In this document: piece after piece, positions 13,901 through 25,100 of the stretch
How the letters are laid out: each line of letters opens with the position of its first letter
Numbering within the stretch: the stretch's first letter is position 1
Assembly (NCBI RefSeq): GCF_040954835.1
Contig: NC_090716.1
Coordinates: 16,181,275 to 16,245,274, forward strand
Direction of reading: 5' to 3'
Length of the DNA stretch: 64,000 nt
Origin: Lepisosteus oculatus
Lineage: Eukaryota > Chordata > Actinopteri > Semionotiformes > Lepisosteidae
The notes under the pieces: generated by a model
Seen by the model: only the letters and a program-made list of their open reading frames with translations
Told to the model about the DNA's origin: nothing
The model's database searches: none
Made by a program: the position numbers and the translations under genes

Positions 13901-15811
13901 CTTGTAATGCCTCTGCTCCAGCCCCGTGTCCCGGTCCTCATTCTCCTCTATGTGGATCTTCTGGGCCACCAGCTGTTTCTATAGAGGCAGAAAAAGAAGC
14001 TTTCAAAACAGCACATGCTAAACAAAAGCCAAACCACAAGATTTTGTAAATGCCGGGGCTGCACATCTGGCACAGTAGATCTACATTTTCATTTGCCCCG
14101 TGACAGAATAAGATGCCTCAGTTCACTTACCTCTAACTCCTTGAGGTAGTTGACTCTAGTTTCCTGTCGCATGAAAATCACCAGGTCATGTGGGTGTTTC
14201 AAGTTCAAAGGGGAATCCACCTGCAAATCAGACAACAGCTGCTAAGATTTTGAGAGCTGGCAGAACTAAATAAAGATCTTCGCTGGAGCTACTGACGTCT
14301 CAATATTACTGGACTTAAAGCAAAGATACCACATTCTAGATCTGAAAGGAACCAACTAGAATAAAGCAGCCCAGAACACAGTAGAAACCCTACTGCTTTC
14401 AGCAGCCTGAAATCCTGCAATCCTGGTGCTGAAGGGCAGCCTGTGAAGCACAGCTCCCTCTGGATCTTAGCACAAAGCTCTTTTGTGCCCCGTTACTCAA
14501 GTACATTGCAGGTTACAAATAAGAGGAGTCCATTCAGTTCATTCCTGCTCATAGCAATTAAAGTTGCCAATTACGTGGTAAAGTTCCAGGTGGACTTTGG
14601 AAGGTGTCCAGATTCTTTCTACATTAACCAGACAGTTATGTTAGAAGATTAATCATGAATTTATTCCTAGTAAATGTTATGTGTTAAGTTCATAAATTAG
14701 ATTCCTTTCAAGCTGAAGAAGTTCCCCTCTGGATGACACACTGGGGTCCCATTTCCCATAGATCTATCGGCTAAATTAATGGGTCTCTCTAAACTAAGCC
14801 AGCCCGTTCAGAGCGCACTGTGCTTCTGAGCATGACTCTAGATGGACCAGCATGAAGTCAAAGTAACATTAGGGGGAAAACTATGAATTCACGAGAATTA
14901 TAAATCAATACAACAGCAAAAGCTTACCTATATCGTATCCGTTTTCATGCACCTGCAAAACGCCAGCAAGTGAACTGACGTTTATTTAAAAGACTTTTTT
15001 CATCAAGTCAGCTTCAGGATGGCCACGCCATACTGACTCAAATGACTTATTTTACATGTCATAATGTTCCAGACAGACATTTTCGATGCACAAAACGTTT
15101 CAGTCACCGCGAGCCAGACACTGAAGCGACGGGAACACACCGACACTCCCCTCCCGTCCCACGCATCGTGGCAGGCAGGCAGGGAGGGGACCGTGCGCCT
15201 CCGAAACATTTTGAACGGACAAAGTGTTTGAAAATTAGACAGCAACAATAAACCACCTGGCTAAAGGGAATTAAGGAAGCACGAAGGGCTCTCGCAGCTG
15301 ACAACTCGTCGCTAAATGATGCGAAGACAAGCAAACAAGCCCAGCAAATCAGCCGCCGACTCCCTCCTGTCATTTAAAGGGAAGCACTGCGCGACACTAT
15401 GTAAACAGCCCGACCTGCGGGAAGGAGACTGAGACGAGACTGCACGCTGGAAGATCCATTGCTACGGGCGGATCAATCCAAACACAAGGCCCAGTATTGT
15501 GGCTCTCACGCTCTGCGTGATCTCCGCTACCGATGCCTCCTAGGGAGCTGTGCAGGTGTGACACGGGACTCCGTCCCTGGGAATCCTCCTTCTGGAGAAG
15601 TCTCCCTGCCTCGGCTTCTCGCACTCAAAGGCCTCGGATTTACCTGCTGCTGAATCTTGCCGTCTTCTGTCACGATCCAGTGGGTGGTGGCACCGCCGGG
15701 CTCTGCAAAGGTGGCAGTCAAGAAGAAACAAACCCAGCCCAAAACGGTGACCCTCCTCGGGTTGCTGGAACAGAGCCGGGGCTCCATTCCTCTCCATTGG
15801 TACTCCGCCAT
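1788..15811 (-). CDS. TTC17: TTC17, tetratricopeptide repeat protein 17 (5' part, 16 exons, 3' end outside window)
   Basis: Sixteen exons with GT-AG borders splice into about 750 codons without a stop, against about 1,141 residues in the human protein, so roughly the last third lies left of base 1. The product starts with a hydrophobic signal-like segment (residues 21-36) followed by the family hallmark ATTHWIVTEDGKIQQQ. It continues through LGDLDLYDGT, TPR units around residues 224-360, a coiled segment with EYQKQHDHYLRQQE (exon 9), and a second TPR block in exons 15-16 with the motif LSLGNAYLA. The family is known from vertebrates as a TPR protein promoting actin polymerisation and ciliogenesis. 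The start at 15,811 is chosen for its context AAAAATGGCGG, close to a TISU/YY1 initiator; MEPRLC at 15,787 is an alternative. API5 lies upstream in the same orientation, as in mammals. Identification is from recognised sequence, not a search. Confidence 0.95.
2876..3100 (-). CDS. TTC17: TTC17 exon 15 (second TPR block)
   Basis: The 225-bp phase 0 exon encodes PRWLVMNEAALFWRARGNVS, LDIPLVNAANLLLRCGLPEE and AVAVNGSE. It is a TPR pair matching the conserved W-L-x-x-N-E-A segment. Confidence 0.96.
4063..4140 (-). CDS. TTC17: TTC17 exon 14
   Basis: The 78-bp phase 0 exon encodes MLFARSGSLSHTEEQIGALI then SQALTK. The acceptor is CGCACAG and the donor GTGGGA. Confidence 0.93.
4788..4941 (-). CDS. 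TTC17: TTC17 exon 13 (variable linker)
   Basis: The 154-bp exon keeps the frame (two bases in, phase 0 out) and encodes VQDVLYRNDPPETSPSAPDC and REFPDSHAKQ. Most of it is poorly conserved; the DSHAKQ end corresponds to DDHARK in mammals. Confidence 0.85.
6194..6309 (-). CDS. TTC17: TTC17 exon 12
   Basis: The 116-bp exon encodes ESPEVLWPRREDCARAYPSV and LPTFFLPPESRGL. The LWPxRxDC and LPTxFLPPE motifs are those of TTC17. It starts in phase 0 and leaves two bases before a GTGAGG donor. Confidence 0.94.
7090..7236 (-). CDS. TTC17: TTC17 exon 11 (divergent linker)
   Basis: The 147-bp phase 0 exon encodes FGEDVSVASSTPLNSELGLN and GASLGTFWGKEPSTFT. Only the FGED start clearly matches the mammalian protein; the rest sits in the family's variable linker. 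Confidence 0.88.
7522..7634 (-). CDS. TTC17: TTC17 exon 10
   Basis: The 113-bp exon encodes GNHQMCRLGKQQRSLHCPFD and PVRYHRGDLFETVHFIQ. It enters in phase 1 and ends in phase 0. The acceptor is CCTGCAG-like (GTTGCAG) and the donor GTGAGG. Confidence 0.95.
7870..8030 (-). CDS. TTC17: TTC17 exon 9 (coiled segment)
   Basis: The 161-bp exon encodes SLQRTLNELKEYQKQHDHYL, HKLIQEEQILRNIIHETQMA and KEAQL. This charged, Glu/Gln-rich helix is nearly invariant in the family. It enters in phase 2 and leaves one base. Confidence 0.97.
8289..8428 (-). CDS. TTC17: TTC17 exon 8 (TPR)
   Basis: The 140-bp exon encodes MLGEYNHSVLCYDHALQTKP and LCQQKLEQRLEAQH. It starts in phase 0 and leaves two bases. It completes the first TPR block and starts the coiled segment. 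Confidence 0.96.
8742..8889 (-). CDS. TTC17: TTC17 exon 7 (TPR)
   Basis: The 148-bp exon enters with two carried bases and ends in phase 0. It encodes KDIALVNMANVLHRAHFSAD and DFLTSHYTLGNIYA, a TPR unit with the typical Gly-Asn-x-Tyr core. Confidence 0.96.
9560..9800 (+). repeat. Family A repeat, decayed copy in TTC17 intron 6
   Basis: The copy shows a head-like block with CTGCCTCACAGCTCTTGG, then GTGTGGAGTTTGCATGTTGCC and GGTGTCCTGCCCTGCATCCT-like remains. It ends just short of TTC17 exon 6 (9,824), close to that exon's splice donor on the minus strand. Confidence 0.6.
9824..9933 (-). CDS. TTC17: TTC17 exon 6 (first TPR helix)
   Basis: The 110-bp exon starts in phase 0 and leaves two bases. 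It encodes NSSSWVLYNLAAFYWRMKNE and VVECAVRALHFSP, the first TPR-like helix pair. A decayed repeat (9,560-9,800) ends within about 25 bp of its 3' splice donor. Confidence 0.95.
10640..10915 (-). repeat. Family A repeat in TTC17 intron 5
   Basis: Minus-strand copy. The plus strand shows the diagnostic blocks GGACACCAGTCCATCGCAGG, CTAATTAACCCACCAGTGTG, TTCGGACTGTGGGAGGAAAC and CCAGTGCTGAGAGGCAGCAA in order. It is one of the better preserved copies. Confidence 0.8.
11536..11925 (+). repeat. Family A repeat, long copy in TTC17 intron 5
   Basis: Plus-strand copy with a tRNA-like head (GCACAGTGGCACAGCAGTTG), then CTCTGGTTTCCTCTCACAGT, GGGATAGGCTCCGGCTCC and the tail CTGGATAAAGTGGTTAG. An insertion-like segment splits the head from the body near 11,610-11,690. 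Confidence 0.8.
12549..12680 (-). CDS. TTC17: TTC17 exon 5
   Basis: This 132-bp, phase 0 exon encodes GVQERVNLTSPLLSKEDPIF and KLGRSMEEVGHRIHEALLR. The acceptor is CTCCGCAG and the donor GTGAG. Confidence 0.95.
13118..13275 (+). repeat. Family A repeat, 3' half, in TTC17 intron 4
   Basis: The copy begins at the GTTAATTGGCTCCTGGG block and ends with a CTGAATTGCATGAAGCAG tail and an ATGAATGG remnant. The head is missing. It lies about 130 bp from exon 4. Confidence 0.75.
13404..13515 (-). CDS. TTC17: TTC17 exon 4
   Basis: The 112-bp exon enters with two bases from exon 3 and ends in phase 0. It encodes PEDYVDPKSALPPDLEKPD and TKILELPYSVHAFQHLR. The donor is GTGAGT. Confidence 0.96.
13809..13978 (-). 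CDS. TTC17: TTC17 exon 3
   Basis: The 170-bp exon starts in phase 0 and leaves two bases over. It encodes KQLVAQKIHIEENEDRDTG and then VPLGDLDLYDGTFISLES, both strongly conserved in the family. Confidence 0.96.
14131..14220 (-). CDS. TTC17: TTC17 exon 2
   Basis: Ninety bases give 30 codons, VDSPLNLKHPHDLVIFMRQE then RVNYLKELE, in phase 0 at both ends. The acceptor is TTTGCAG and the donor GTAAGT. It matches the conserved segment directly after the DGKIQQQ motif. Confidence 0.96.
14221..15643. other. TTC17 intron 1
   Basis: The 1.4-kb intron separates the signal-peptide exon from exon 2. Its half next to exon 1 (about 15,100-15,640) is richer in G+C and CpG, continuing the promoter island. 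No repeat was recognised. Confidence 0.6.
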
Positions 15812-15925
15812 TTTTCTTCTCTGCTCACTAGCACGAGCCACGGGAAGCGGAAGCGCCGGAGTGGAAGAGGGTGTTTCCGCGTGCGGTGCAGAGGACGCCG
15901 CCATATTGGAAAGGGGCACATGCTA
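15100..15925 (-). promoter_or_regulatory. TTC17: TTC17 CpG-rich promoter region
   Basis: CpG density rises sharply around TTC17 exon 1 compared with the AT-rich DNA on both sides. A GCCGCCATATT block at 15,897-15,907 and the initiator ATGGCGG resemble YY1-type sites, and GGAA repeats at 15,841-15,855 resemble ETS sites. The transcription start is not resolved; about 15,850-15,920 is likely. Confidence 0.5.
15644..15811 (-). CDS. TTC17: TTC17 exon 1 (coding part)
   Basis: The exon gives 56 codons from MAEYQWRGMEPRL to DGKIQQQ, ending in phase 0 before a GTAAAT donor. It holds the signal-like hydrophobic stretch VTVLGWVCFFLTATFA. The reading frame stays open upstream to 15,919, so the exact start is inferred from initiator context. 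Confidence 0.9.
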
Positions 15926-18900
15926 TGTGCAGGTGCGACTTCAAGGTGATTACCTACTCGGGAGTTTGCTTTGTTTTTTCTCCCAACCTTTCAATGTTGG
16001 GATAAAATCAACCCTGACCATTCCAATTAGAAAAGAAATACATTCTTGGATTTTCCTTTAACCCTTGAGTCTTACATTTCTGATCACGTTTTCTCTTGCG
16101 TATTCCTCTTCTTATTGTAACATGCACGGAGATAGTTCGTGTGTGTATACTAAATTTGATTTTAATGCTAGGCATTAAAACGTGAACTACAGGAAATCTA
16201 ATGCTTTGTCCTTGACTTTATCCATACTTTTTTAAATATTTGCAGAAGCTTTTTTGCATTTGAAATTGCTGTGATTTTGGAACACTGAAATGTTCATACT
16301 GTATGACTGTTTTAAACATATTTATGACTACATTTAATATAAACATTTGCTATTTTAACCTATCTAGAATAACAGATTATTTAGACGTAAGTAGTGTGAG
16401 CACAGATAAACAGCAATATTAAAAAAAACTAAGCCCCTACTTTTTCCTGTGGGCAAACTACAGCAAAGGTCACTCCATGAAAAAACTTAAGCATTTTACC
16501 TACAGGGCCATGTAAGCTCTACACCTTTCAAAATCAGGGTCCACAATGTAACCTCTGAATGTTATACACCCCAGAACTATACACTAACTATACACTAACT
16601 TGAAACCAAGTCTAGGTGATATTTCAATATGCCTTATCAATATACCTCTCTATAAAATACTTAAAACCAGAAAGGACACTTATTGCTGTTAAAAATATTT
16701 AATTATGACATTTCACTTTCATTACTTACATCTAAATATTGGTGTACATAATGTAAGGTCAAGCAAACATCACTACCACTAAACTATTTCCAAGACTGTA
16801 TGCTTATGTGGTGGACTCAAACATGCATTATAAAACCTGTACACGTTTAAACTGGATTGGGGAAAATGCCCCAGTAGAAAACTGCGAACACCGAACAGCT
16901 ACATGCAGCTGTTTCATGTCTGAGTGACCATGCACACAAATTATGTTCACATTGAGCCAGTGTAGTGCTTTCTGCAGTGCCCTTTGTACTGGTACCACAA
17001 TTCACAGATTCAAAGGACAGTTTTAATGTCAGATTGAGAAGTTCACAAAACTTCACAGGGACCTTGTACATTAACTATGACAGCAGAATTCACCTGTTCC
17101 TCATCAATAATACAAAATCACAGCTTTGGCCTCAGCAGTTTTCATTTATCTCCACCAGAGACCAGAGACTAGAAGAACACTGTGACTGTACGTAAAGAAC
17201 AAACATGTAACAGCTCCAGTCTAACCACTACGTCCTTCTTTTACATGCCTCTGAACAAGTAAGAATCATACAAAACACTGACTTATGTGCTGTAAATTTA
17301 ACAAATCTTTTCCAGAAATGCAAAATTTCCTTCCCTTTTGCTAAGAGAGGTCAATGCCATATTGTGTGGGAAATGAGAGAATGTGACCGTTTCAACTGCA
17401 GGGTGTGTAAACTGTTCTGAAGTTTCTTCTAGCACATTATAACCAACAATCCACTATAATCAAACAGTGGCTAAATGGATAATCTGTGCACGAAAATGTT
17501 CCCTTCAGCCCTTTAATATTTCTTGGTCAGTGATCCTTAACATGGTTAGAAGAAATGTCAAGTCATCATAGAAAATCTATAAAATTGATGTCCATCATAA
17601 TCACACCACAATCTATTACACATTTGGAGGGCATCCTGCATTTCTGAACTTGGCATTCGTCTTAAGAATCAGGAATGGAAGTATTAAGTCATATTTCATT
17701 TTAAAAAAACCTTTAAAGAACCTTTGCAGAAAGTATCACTTTATTGAGCTGACCAATCTTCAAACACATTTGGTTACCCGATTCAAATGAAGTCAGGGAC
17801 ATAATCCCCAAATTTAGTTGGAAGCAACAGAACTTTGACAAAGAAATAACCATTATGTGTAAGTGTAAAGTAATTTTATGAAAGTGCTTCACAAATATGT
17901 AAATGTAGAAATCTAGGAACGTCTACAGAATGGCAAGACTTTCTTTAATTCTTAATGATTAAACATATTGCAGAACCACACAGAATATTTTCAAGTAGGA
18001 AAAGTTAAATAGCAATATGGAATTCTCCTTCTATCAAAAACATTCAAATTAGACAAATAGTAAACAAGATAAATTAAGTTACATTGCTAACACTTACAAA
18101 CCTAAACATAAATGCAAACACACTTGCTTGGTGTAAATTTCATCGTTTTAATTGAAAAACATCTTAAATACCACTTACGGTAACAGAAAAGCCAATACAA
18201 AAATCATGCAAAGTTTTAAAGCATTTTTTTCTTACACCAAAACTTGCCAGAATCAACTTTCCAAAACTCCACTGGCAACAAAGCTTTAAAAGCCTATTGC
18301 TAAAATATTTAAGTACTGTTGCCTTCAAAATAGTCTATACATTACCAATTATCTTTGCCCTGGTCTTCAGAAATGTACCAGGATAAAGAAATGAGTGCCC
18401 TCTTGGTCTTTTTTAACCCTTACATAGGCAAGGCATGAATGAACAACTAATGAAGTTATAAAATGCAACATTCACAAGATATTACTAAACTGATCTTTTT
18501 TCTTCATGAGGCCAAAGCCATCTAATTCTACCACCCATTATCCTGGTGTTCTCATGCACACTTCGTCCAGCAAATTAAAAACAAAAGGGGGGGGTTAAAG
18601 TTAATGGCGAGTCCTTTTCCTGATGTTTGGAAATTACTGCTGTTCAGATATGCAAAAACAGTTAATTCCATCATTGCTCCATACAAACCTTTCATGTAAA
18701 AAAAGCTGTATAAAATCAAATAAAAACACAGGGTAGGCCTCTTAGTAACTACTTTAAAAAACATAAAACTGTCCACTGGGAGTCAAACAACCTTGCACTG
18801 GAGCCTGACAAAAGGCTTTTGTTCCATAGAAGCATGTTCAATAAACAGGCGTCCTGGTACAGTCTTCCTGAATGTGAACGGATTGAAAAAGTTTATAGAA

Positions 18901-19102
18901 AAAAATAAATCAGAACCTTGGATTCCTTAAGGGTCAGAAACCAAAATGTCTCATTGCTTATGGACGATTAGAAAAATAACAGGTGAGATCATCATGTTCC
19001 AGACAGTGTATAAAGACAGATGCATTGGTATAAAAGGTGCCCTCCCAGGTGCTCTGAGCAGGCGTCACTGCGTCTTGACTGGCGTGCTCCACAGAGCTCC
19101 CG
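15926..19102. other. Intergenic TTC17/API5 DNA including API5 3' UTR
   Basis: No exon or repeat was recognised. The API5 3' UTR must occupy the right part. TTTATT at 17,740-17,745 reads AATAAA on the minus strand and could end a UTR of about 1.36 kb. A G run lies at 18,588-18,595. Confidence 0.5.
17740..17745 (-). other. API5: Candidate API5 polyadenylation signal
   Basis: AATAAA on the minus strand, about 1.36 kb after the API5 stop. It is the clearest canonical hexamer I noticed downstream of the stop, but cleavage usage cannot be judged from sequence alone. Confidence 0.35.
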
Positions 19103-19182
19103 TTAGTAGATCCTCCCTCGGCTCCGATTCCCTCGGCCTCCCCAGCCTCTGCCTCTGCCTCCTCTGAATCCTCCTCGCTGCT
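19103..19182 (-). CDS. API5: API5 exon 14 (RG-rich tail and stop)
   Basis: The 80-bp final coding part, read in phase 1, encodes EQRGGFRGGRGRGWGGRGNR and SRGRIY, followed by TAA at 19,103-19,105. The GRG-repeat tail fits the long API5 isoform. A different frame is open here and gives a misleading acidic ORF. Confidence 0.96.
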
Positions 19183-22100
19183 CTGGAACCCAGCACACAA
19201 GCACATCACCACACTGCTCTGCAGGTCTGGCTTAAGACCTTTCAGACCAATGAAACCATGTTGTTAAAGACTGAATTAACTCCAGTGCTTAAACTTGGAT
19301 TCATTCATTGATTACATTCAACATCCACCTAATCTGGAATTTAACTCACAGCTACTGTTTTCTTTCACTACTGAATCGGTAAGAAATGCTCCTCTGACAA
19401 GCCCCCTCTTCAGACCCATTGTTCCACAGTGCGTGACGTGCTCAGCTCACCCTCATGTTACTGCGAGCCTGCAGATGCCTTGTAGATCAAGACAGTTGCT
19501 GTTCTGCTAAGAGGTCCTGTCCGACTAGTGGCAGCTCACCTGGCAGTGCACTGGGAAGCTGAGCACGACCACTTCACTCACAGAAGCGCAGGCAATTAAA
19601 ATGAAAAACCTATGGCACCTTGTCTTGTAAAAGATGGGATGAGCAAAGTGCAAGATACCCATTTCATCACCACTCACCGTAAGAGAAGTTTCCAATGCTG
19701 CCACTGTACTTGCCACTTGGCGGATTATATATCTGCCGGGAGTCCCTCTTGGGCAAGGGGGACGGCTTCTTTGAGGGGGTGCTGGAAGTTGTATCATCAC
19801 TAGTGGTACGTTTGAGACTGAAGAAAAAAATTGAAAGCTCTTTAATGTAACTCCTGTATCACCCTTTACATTAAGCCTTGCACTCCCATTTTTAAGATAG
19901 ACTGAAACTCAGCTGTGGACTTCTGGTATCAAAGTTATGGATTGTAAGATCCTTAATTAGAACACTGATGTGTAATAGGTTTATTAATTTCACAACCATA
20001 AAAAGTTAAAATTTACAGATGCACAAAAATCAAAGCAACTACATTTCCTTACCCTGCAGCCTCTACTTTCTGAACTGGTTTCCACGATAGTGTCACTGTG
20101 CTCTTGTATGAGGGAGGGTTGTGGAAAAGGTCCTATGGATATTAAATGAACAGAAAAAACAAACATTCAGCCTTTTGGTCTTTAATTCACTAAATGATTA
20201 AACTACTTTGTATGAAGAAATAAACAGGTAATGATCATTAACACAAGACTGAATCAAAGTGTTCCACATGGTGCTGTATTTGGTCCTTTGCCTATTTAAC
20301 ATTTACATGTTACCTATTGGTCAGATGTGCCACCATGAACTTGGGTTTTATGACCATCAACAATTTTTAAACCACTTTCTACTGGCTTCTGTATTCATAT
20401 TGTGAATTTCTTGGATTGAAACTTAAGACAATCCCAGCATTCAGAGTATCAGTCAACAGCATAAGTCTTCCCTGATGGCTTCTTAGAAGATCTTCCATAT
20501 CAGCTTACCTTTATTAAAACATTGATGTTGTTAGTGATCTTCAAGGCCACTACTTTTATTTTATTCTGAAAAAAAATAAATTAGCAATGAGAAACATTTC
20601 AATTCAAGCATGTTTAAAGATGCATAATTAAACACAAAAAGATTTACATGTTATTGATTAGTACTTTTTTGATGCTAACATTTTTTATTTTGCAAACTGA
20701 TACTTTCAAAAAGCACCACAAAAAACAATTTTGCCTGATGAGATTGTTACACATTTCCATTAAAATGATAGCTGTAGATTCATTAGCCATTTTTGTTCTC
20801 ATGAATGTGGCTGTTGCCAAAGATTTTTAATTTTTGAAAAAAGCTGGCTGATTATTAATACATTTTCTGAGAACTAATTAATGCAATTTTGCTGTTATAT
20901 TTTAAAAGGCTAGTAATCAGATTTTACATAGTTAAGCACTAACAACCCCTTTAGATTAAAATACCAGTATTAAAGTATTTTCTTTGAAATTAAAAATTTA
21001 AACAAGCCAATATATTTTACAGCAGGAAAAGCAAGGGTACTTCATTCAGAGGTAGAACCAACAGGCTATTCTGAGGAGTATCATGTATTCAAATCAATGT
21101 ACAAAATATCCATCTTTAAAGCATGGATTTAATCAATAAATCAGAATGGTGTTTATTATATTTTCAAGTGTTTCAAAGCCTTTGAAATTATTATAAGCGC
21201 CTTCAAATCATTAAATCAAAATCACCACTAAGAACCATTAATCCACAGTATAATCTGTTCACCTGCATCAGGTGTCATCCTGAAGTGAATGACCCTGAAG
21301 GTGCTGTAACTAAGACTTACCTCATCTGTCTTCAGGGCATCCCCAGTTTTCCCTTGCAAGGCAACTCTTAATTGTCTGATATAGACCTGCAGCCCCCGAG
21401 CAAAGTACTGCAGTCTGTGGAGTGGAACAGGTAGAGGCATTAAGCTAAAATAACATGAAAAAGAAATTGACACTCTACTGCAAATTAGCTTCCATCACAC
21501 GAAAGCTCCCCCGACTCCAAATGATCTCTCCATTTTTTCACAAAACTAGCTACTTCCCATATTTACAGTTGTACCCAAAGCACTTGGTATGGAAAAAGCT
21601 AACAGTAATTGTTAGTTGATTGTAATCAAGTACTGGGTGCAAAAGTGGATTTTCATGTGCTTTATTGCAGGATTTGAAACTGTGATGACTACAATGACTA
21701 CAAACTACAAAGCCAGTATCAGTATGCTTATATATATCTATCTAATCTCACATGGCTACAGCTGTAAAGCAACTGCGGATCCTTTCAATCAAGTACCTGA
21801 TTTTGAAGTCTTTAAGTCTTTCTGCATTGACTTTGTCAGTTAGAAAGTCAGGAAGTTTCTTGCCCAGCTGATGGAAGCTATAGAGAAGGCACTCCACATA
21901 GCTGAACTGAAGCTTGGGCTCCTCATTGCCTGCGTTTTCTCCATTCTCTGCCTCCTCTGGGGGTAAAGGCATGTATTCCTGACAAACATAACACAAAATC
22001 ACAAGGCAGGGTTAATCACCTACAACAACCGCCAAAACCTCCTGCACTGCTTCTACAGTAACACTGCCAGGAATTTGTGATTATTATACCAAGCCAATGA

Positions 22101-25100
22101 TTTTGAAACATTTTTTAATCACAAATGTTATAAGCCAGAATAACAGGCACAAAAAAATCAAATGCATGCAACAGGATGTCCTCACCAAAATGCAAAGTTT
22201 ACATCCTGTTTCACTATTTAAAACCCAGCTCTCCATATGATATACAGTAAATGTTATATTGTTATGTACGCCAGGAGAAGAAAATGAATCCATCTTACCA
22301 GAAGTTTTTCAAAGAGCATGGATAAATTGGCTTCCAATTTATCCATATCCCCACAGAAAGGGCTCATCTCTGCCAACAACTTCAAAACCTACAGAGAAAA
22401 AGCAAACAGCATCACCTATTAAGTGCCATCTCCCATGGTTTGCATGTTTCTGGTTCAAACAACAAATCTGGAAAGTGTTACATGCCTTTGTGCAAATCAC
22501 TGGGAATGTGAAATTGTGTTAACTTCAACTTTTGATAATTTGTCATTATACCTTGTCTTCTTTTTAGACCATCTCTATGTACTTTTCAATGGAAAGCCTC
22601 AATCTGCAGTCACAAGTAGGATCAGTTCTCTATAGATATGAACCTTGAACAACTCAAACCAAAAACATGTAACCAATGAAAGGACTGCAAGTTACAAACC
22701 ACACTGGGGTGATCTGTTTCAAGTTTCATGCAGTGGGTTTGCTTCTCTGAGAAGCAGCAAGGATATATAATTTATTTTATTGAGTTATAACATAACAGAT
22801 CTCTAGTACTTATTTCTGTAAAAAGAAGTGCAGCCACAGCTTATCTGTCAGATAATCATTTCAGTCATCTGACATGCGGGTGCAAAAGGCTCTTGCATAC
22901 AAAACACAACCACTGTAATTCATACGCGTCACGGTCGTTGGTACAAACCAAATACTCCCAGAGTGGACGAGCACTGCTCTGGGATTAACTAGTGGGTAAA
23001 TCCGACCACAGCTCATGGTCATAACCACAGGTCAGGCAGCAGTGCTAACCACATGAATCTGTCTTCGGCTCAAGTTTAGAAACTACACCAGAAACGTGTA
23101 TTTAAGCATTTAAACATTTCAAAATGCTAATAATGATAATTGTCTAATATTTAAGCACTGGAAACCTAAACAATCTTAAGCAACTTTTTGCATATAAAGG
23201 AGACTATGCAGGTCACCTTGTTTTTCTGTAGTACACAATCACTTTAAGGCTGTTAAAAGTATTTCTATTAACCTACATCTGGAATAGGAATAGCAATAAG
23301 GAGACATTCTGAGCACAACAGTAAATCTAGGCCCCAATTTGACCTGAGTGCTGTTGTTGGGGTGGAATTTTTTTTGTTCAAACCTGCTGCTACATGGACC
23401 AACTGAATCAACAGACTACTACAGCAGGCTAGAAGGGATCATTGCATTTCTGCCTAACAACGCTACAATAGATTGGCCAACTCTCATGACAAAGTCAACA
23501 AACTTTAAATTAGGCACCCTTTTACATAATGTAATAAATTGTTGTAGAAGGGAAGCTAGGAGACGTAGAAATATTTTCCTGCAGTTCAAAACAAGATTCA
23601 GTTTATTGAAATAGTTCAAATTACTCTGCATGGGATCATTCATCTTAACACATTATCTACACTGTCCATCATACTTGGTCTTGACATACTTTACAGTATT
23701 AGGCCCAATTAATTTTAATGTTCAGAAGTGATATTCTTGTCAGAAAACGATTGAGAAAAAATCCAAACTACTTCAGCTTTGTATTGGAAAAAAATTCAAA
23801 ACCTTTACTTTCAGTATTAGGATGCACTAACCTCTAACTGAATGTCCAGTTCAGCCACAGGACTGGTCAGCGTGCTGAGATTGGACATGACATGCTCACA
23901 GAAGTAGGTCACAAACCTTGTGGAATGTACATTTTTCTAAAATAGAAAACAATGAACAAATTGGAATTATTTCCTGTGTAAAATTAGTCAGATTAACATG
24001 ACCAGTAATGAGACACTGACAAAGAGAACCAAGAGGGGAAAAATGTTTTTATATAAAATAACGAAATTTTTTCATCCATCCAGTTTATAATCACTTCTTT
24101 CAATTCAGGACTGCAGGGGAGCTGAAGTCTATCCCAGCAAGCAACGGGCATACGGCAGGGTGCACCCTGGACCAGTCCACTGCAGGGCACACACACACAC
24201 ATTCACGCCAGCACCAATTTTCCCCAACAACTATTTAAACCCACTAGAAAGGTTTTGGACTGTGGGAGCAATACTGGAGTGTTCAGGGGAAACCCACACG
24301 AACATGTGATGAACATACAATATCCACGCAGGTAAGCTACCCAGGAACTGAACCCAGGGCCCAAGCCTTGGCAAGGCAGCAGTGCAAACCACTGCACCAC
24401 CATGCCTATAAAATATACAACTTATTTCTCAAATGTTAAATTCACCAATAAATAGCCTGAGACATGTCATGAGACATTTAAAATAAACATGAAAAAAAGT
24501 AGTAAGCAGAAATCTCATAATCCCATGGCAGAAAAAATAAAAAGGAAGCCTTGTGTGAACTACTCAGAGCCTGACTGGGAGACTCACAGAGAACAGGGGC
24601 ACAGCCTGGCGCGTGCACTGCAGCAGGCGGTCCACGCTGTCGGCATCAGCGGGGTTCAGGTGCTGCTCCAGGTACGCCTGCTCCGCTACCAGCTCCACCA
24701 GCTGCTGGCGCCCGCTCACCGTCTGCAAGCTCTTCAGGCCCGAGAGGATCTTCATCAGCAGGACAAACTCCTCCCCCGTCACGTCCTCCAGCACCTGCAG
24801 CACAGCGGGAACACGTGAGAAGACACAGAACACATCGAAGATGCCAAGATGACTATACCGACTCCGCAGTATGGTAAGGTGTCAACATTTACCAATTTAC
24901 TTCAGAGGATTCGATTACCTGTTAACAAGGGTCACCGGGCTAGAACTGGGCTGTAATGTGAAAAATAAATTTTGCAGGACGGGGCAGCTGAATTTCAAAT
25001 TTCATGCACTGAAGGCGAACTGAAGTCCTTGTACTAGCAAGTGAGCCCTATCCTACCCATCTGACCATAAGCACACAGCACTTACGCAAGCAGTCCAAAA

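Larger units (their letters stand above)
19183..23831. other. API5 introns 7-13
   Basis: These introns (19,183-19,677; 19,818-20,052; 20,133-20,508; 20,566-21,320; 21,415-21,796; 21,979-22,298; 22,389-23,831) are AT-rich. I recognise no mobile element. An 88-codon open stretch at 23,348-23,614 (plus) has no recognised product. Confidence 0.6.

Noticed and set aside
18958-19212. Acidic 84-codon frame (SSEEDSEEAEAEAGEAEG)
   Set aside because: It is the wrong frame of API5 exon 14. The spliced frame gives the RG-rich API5 tail and a stop at 19,103.
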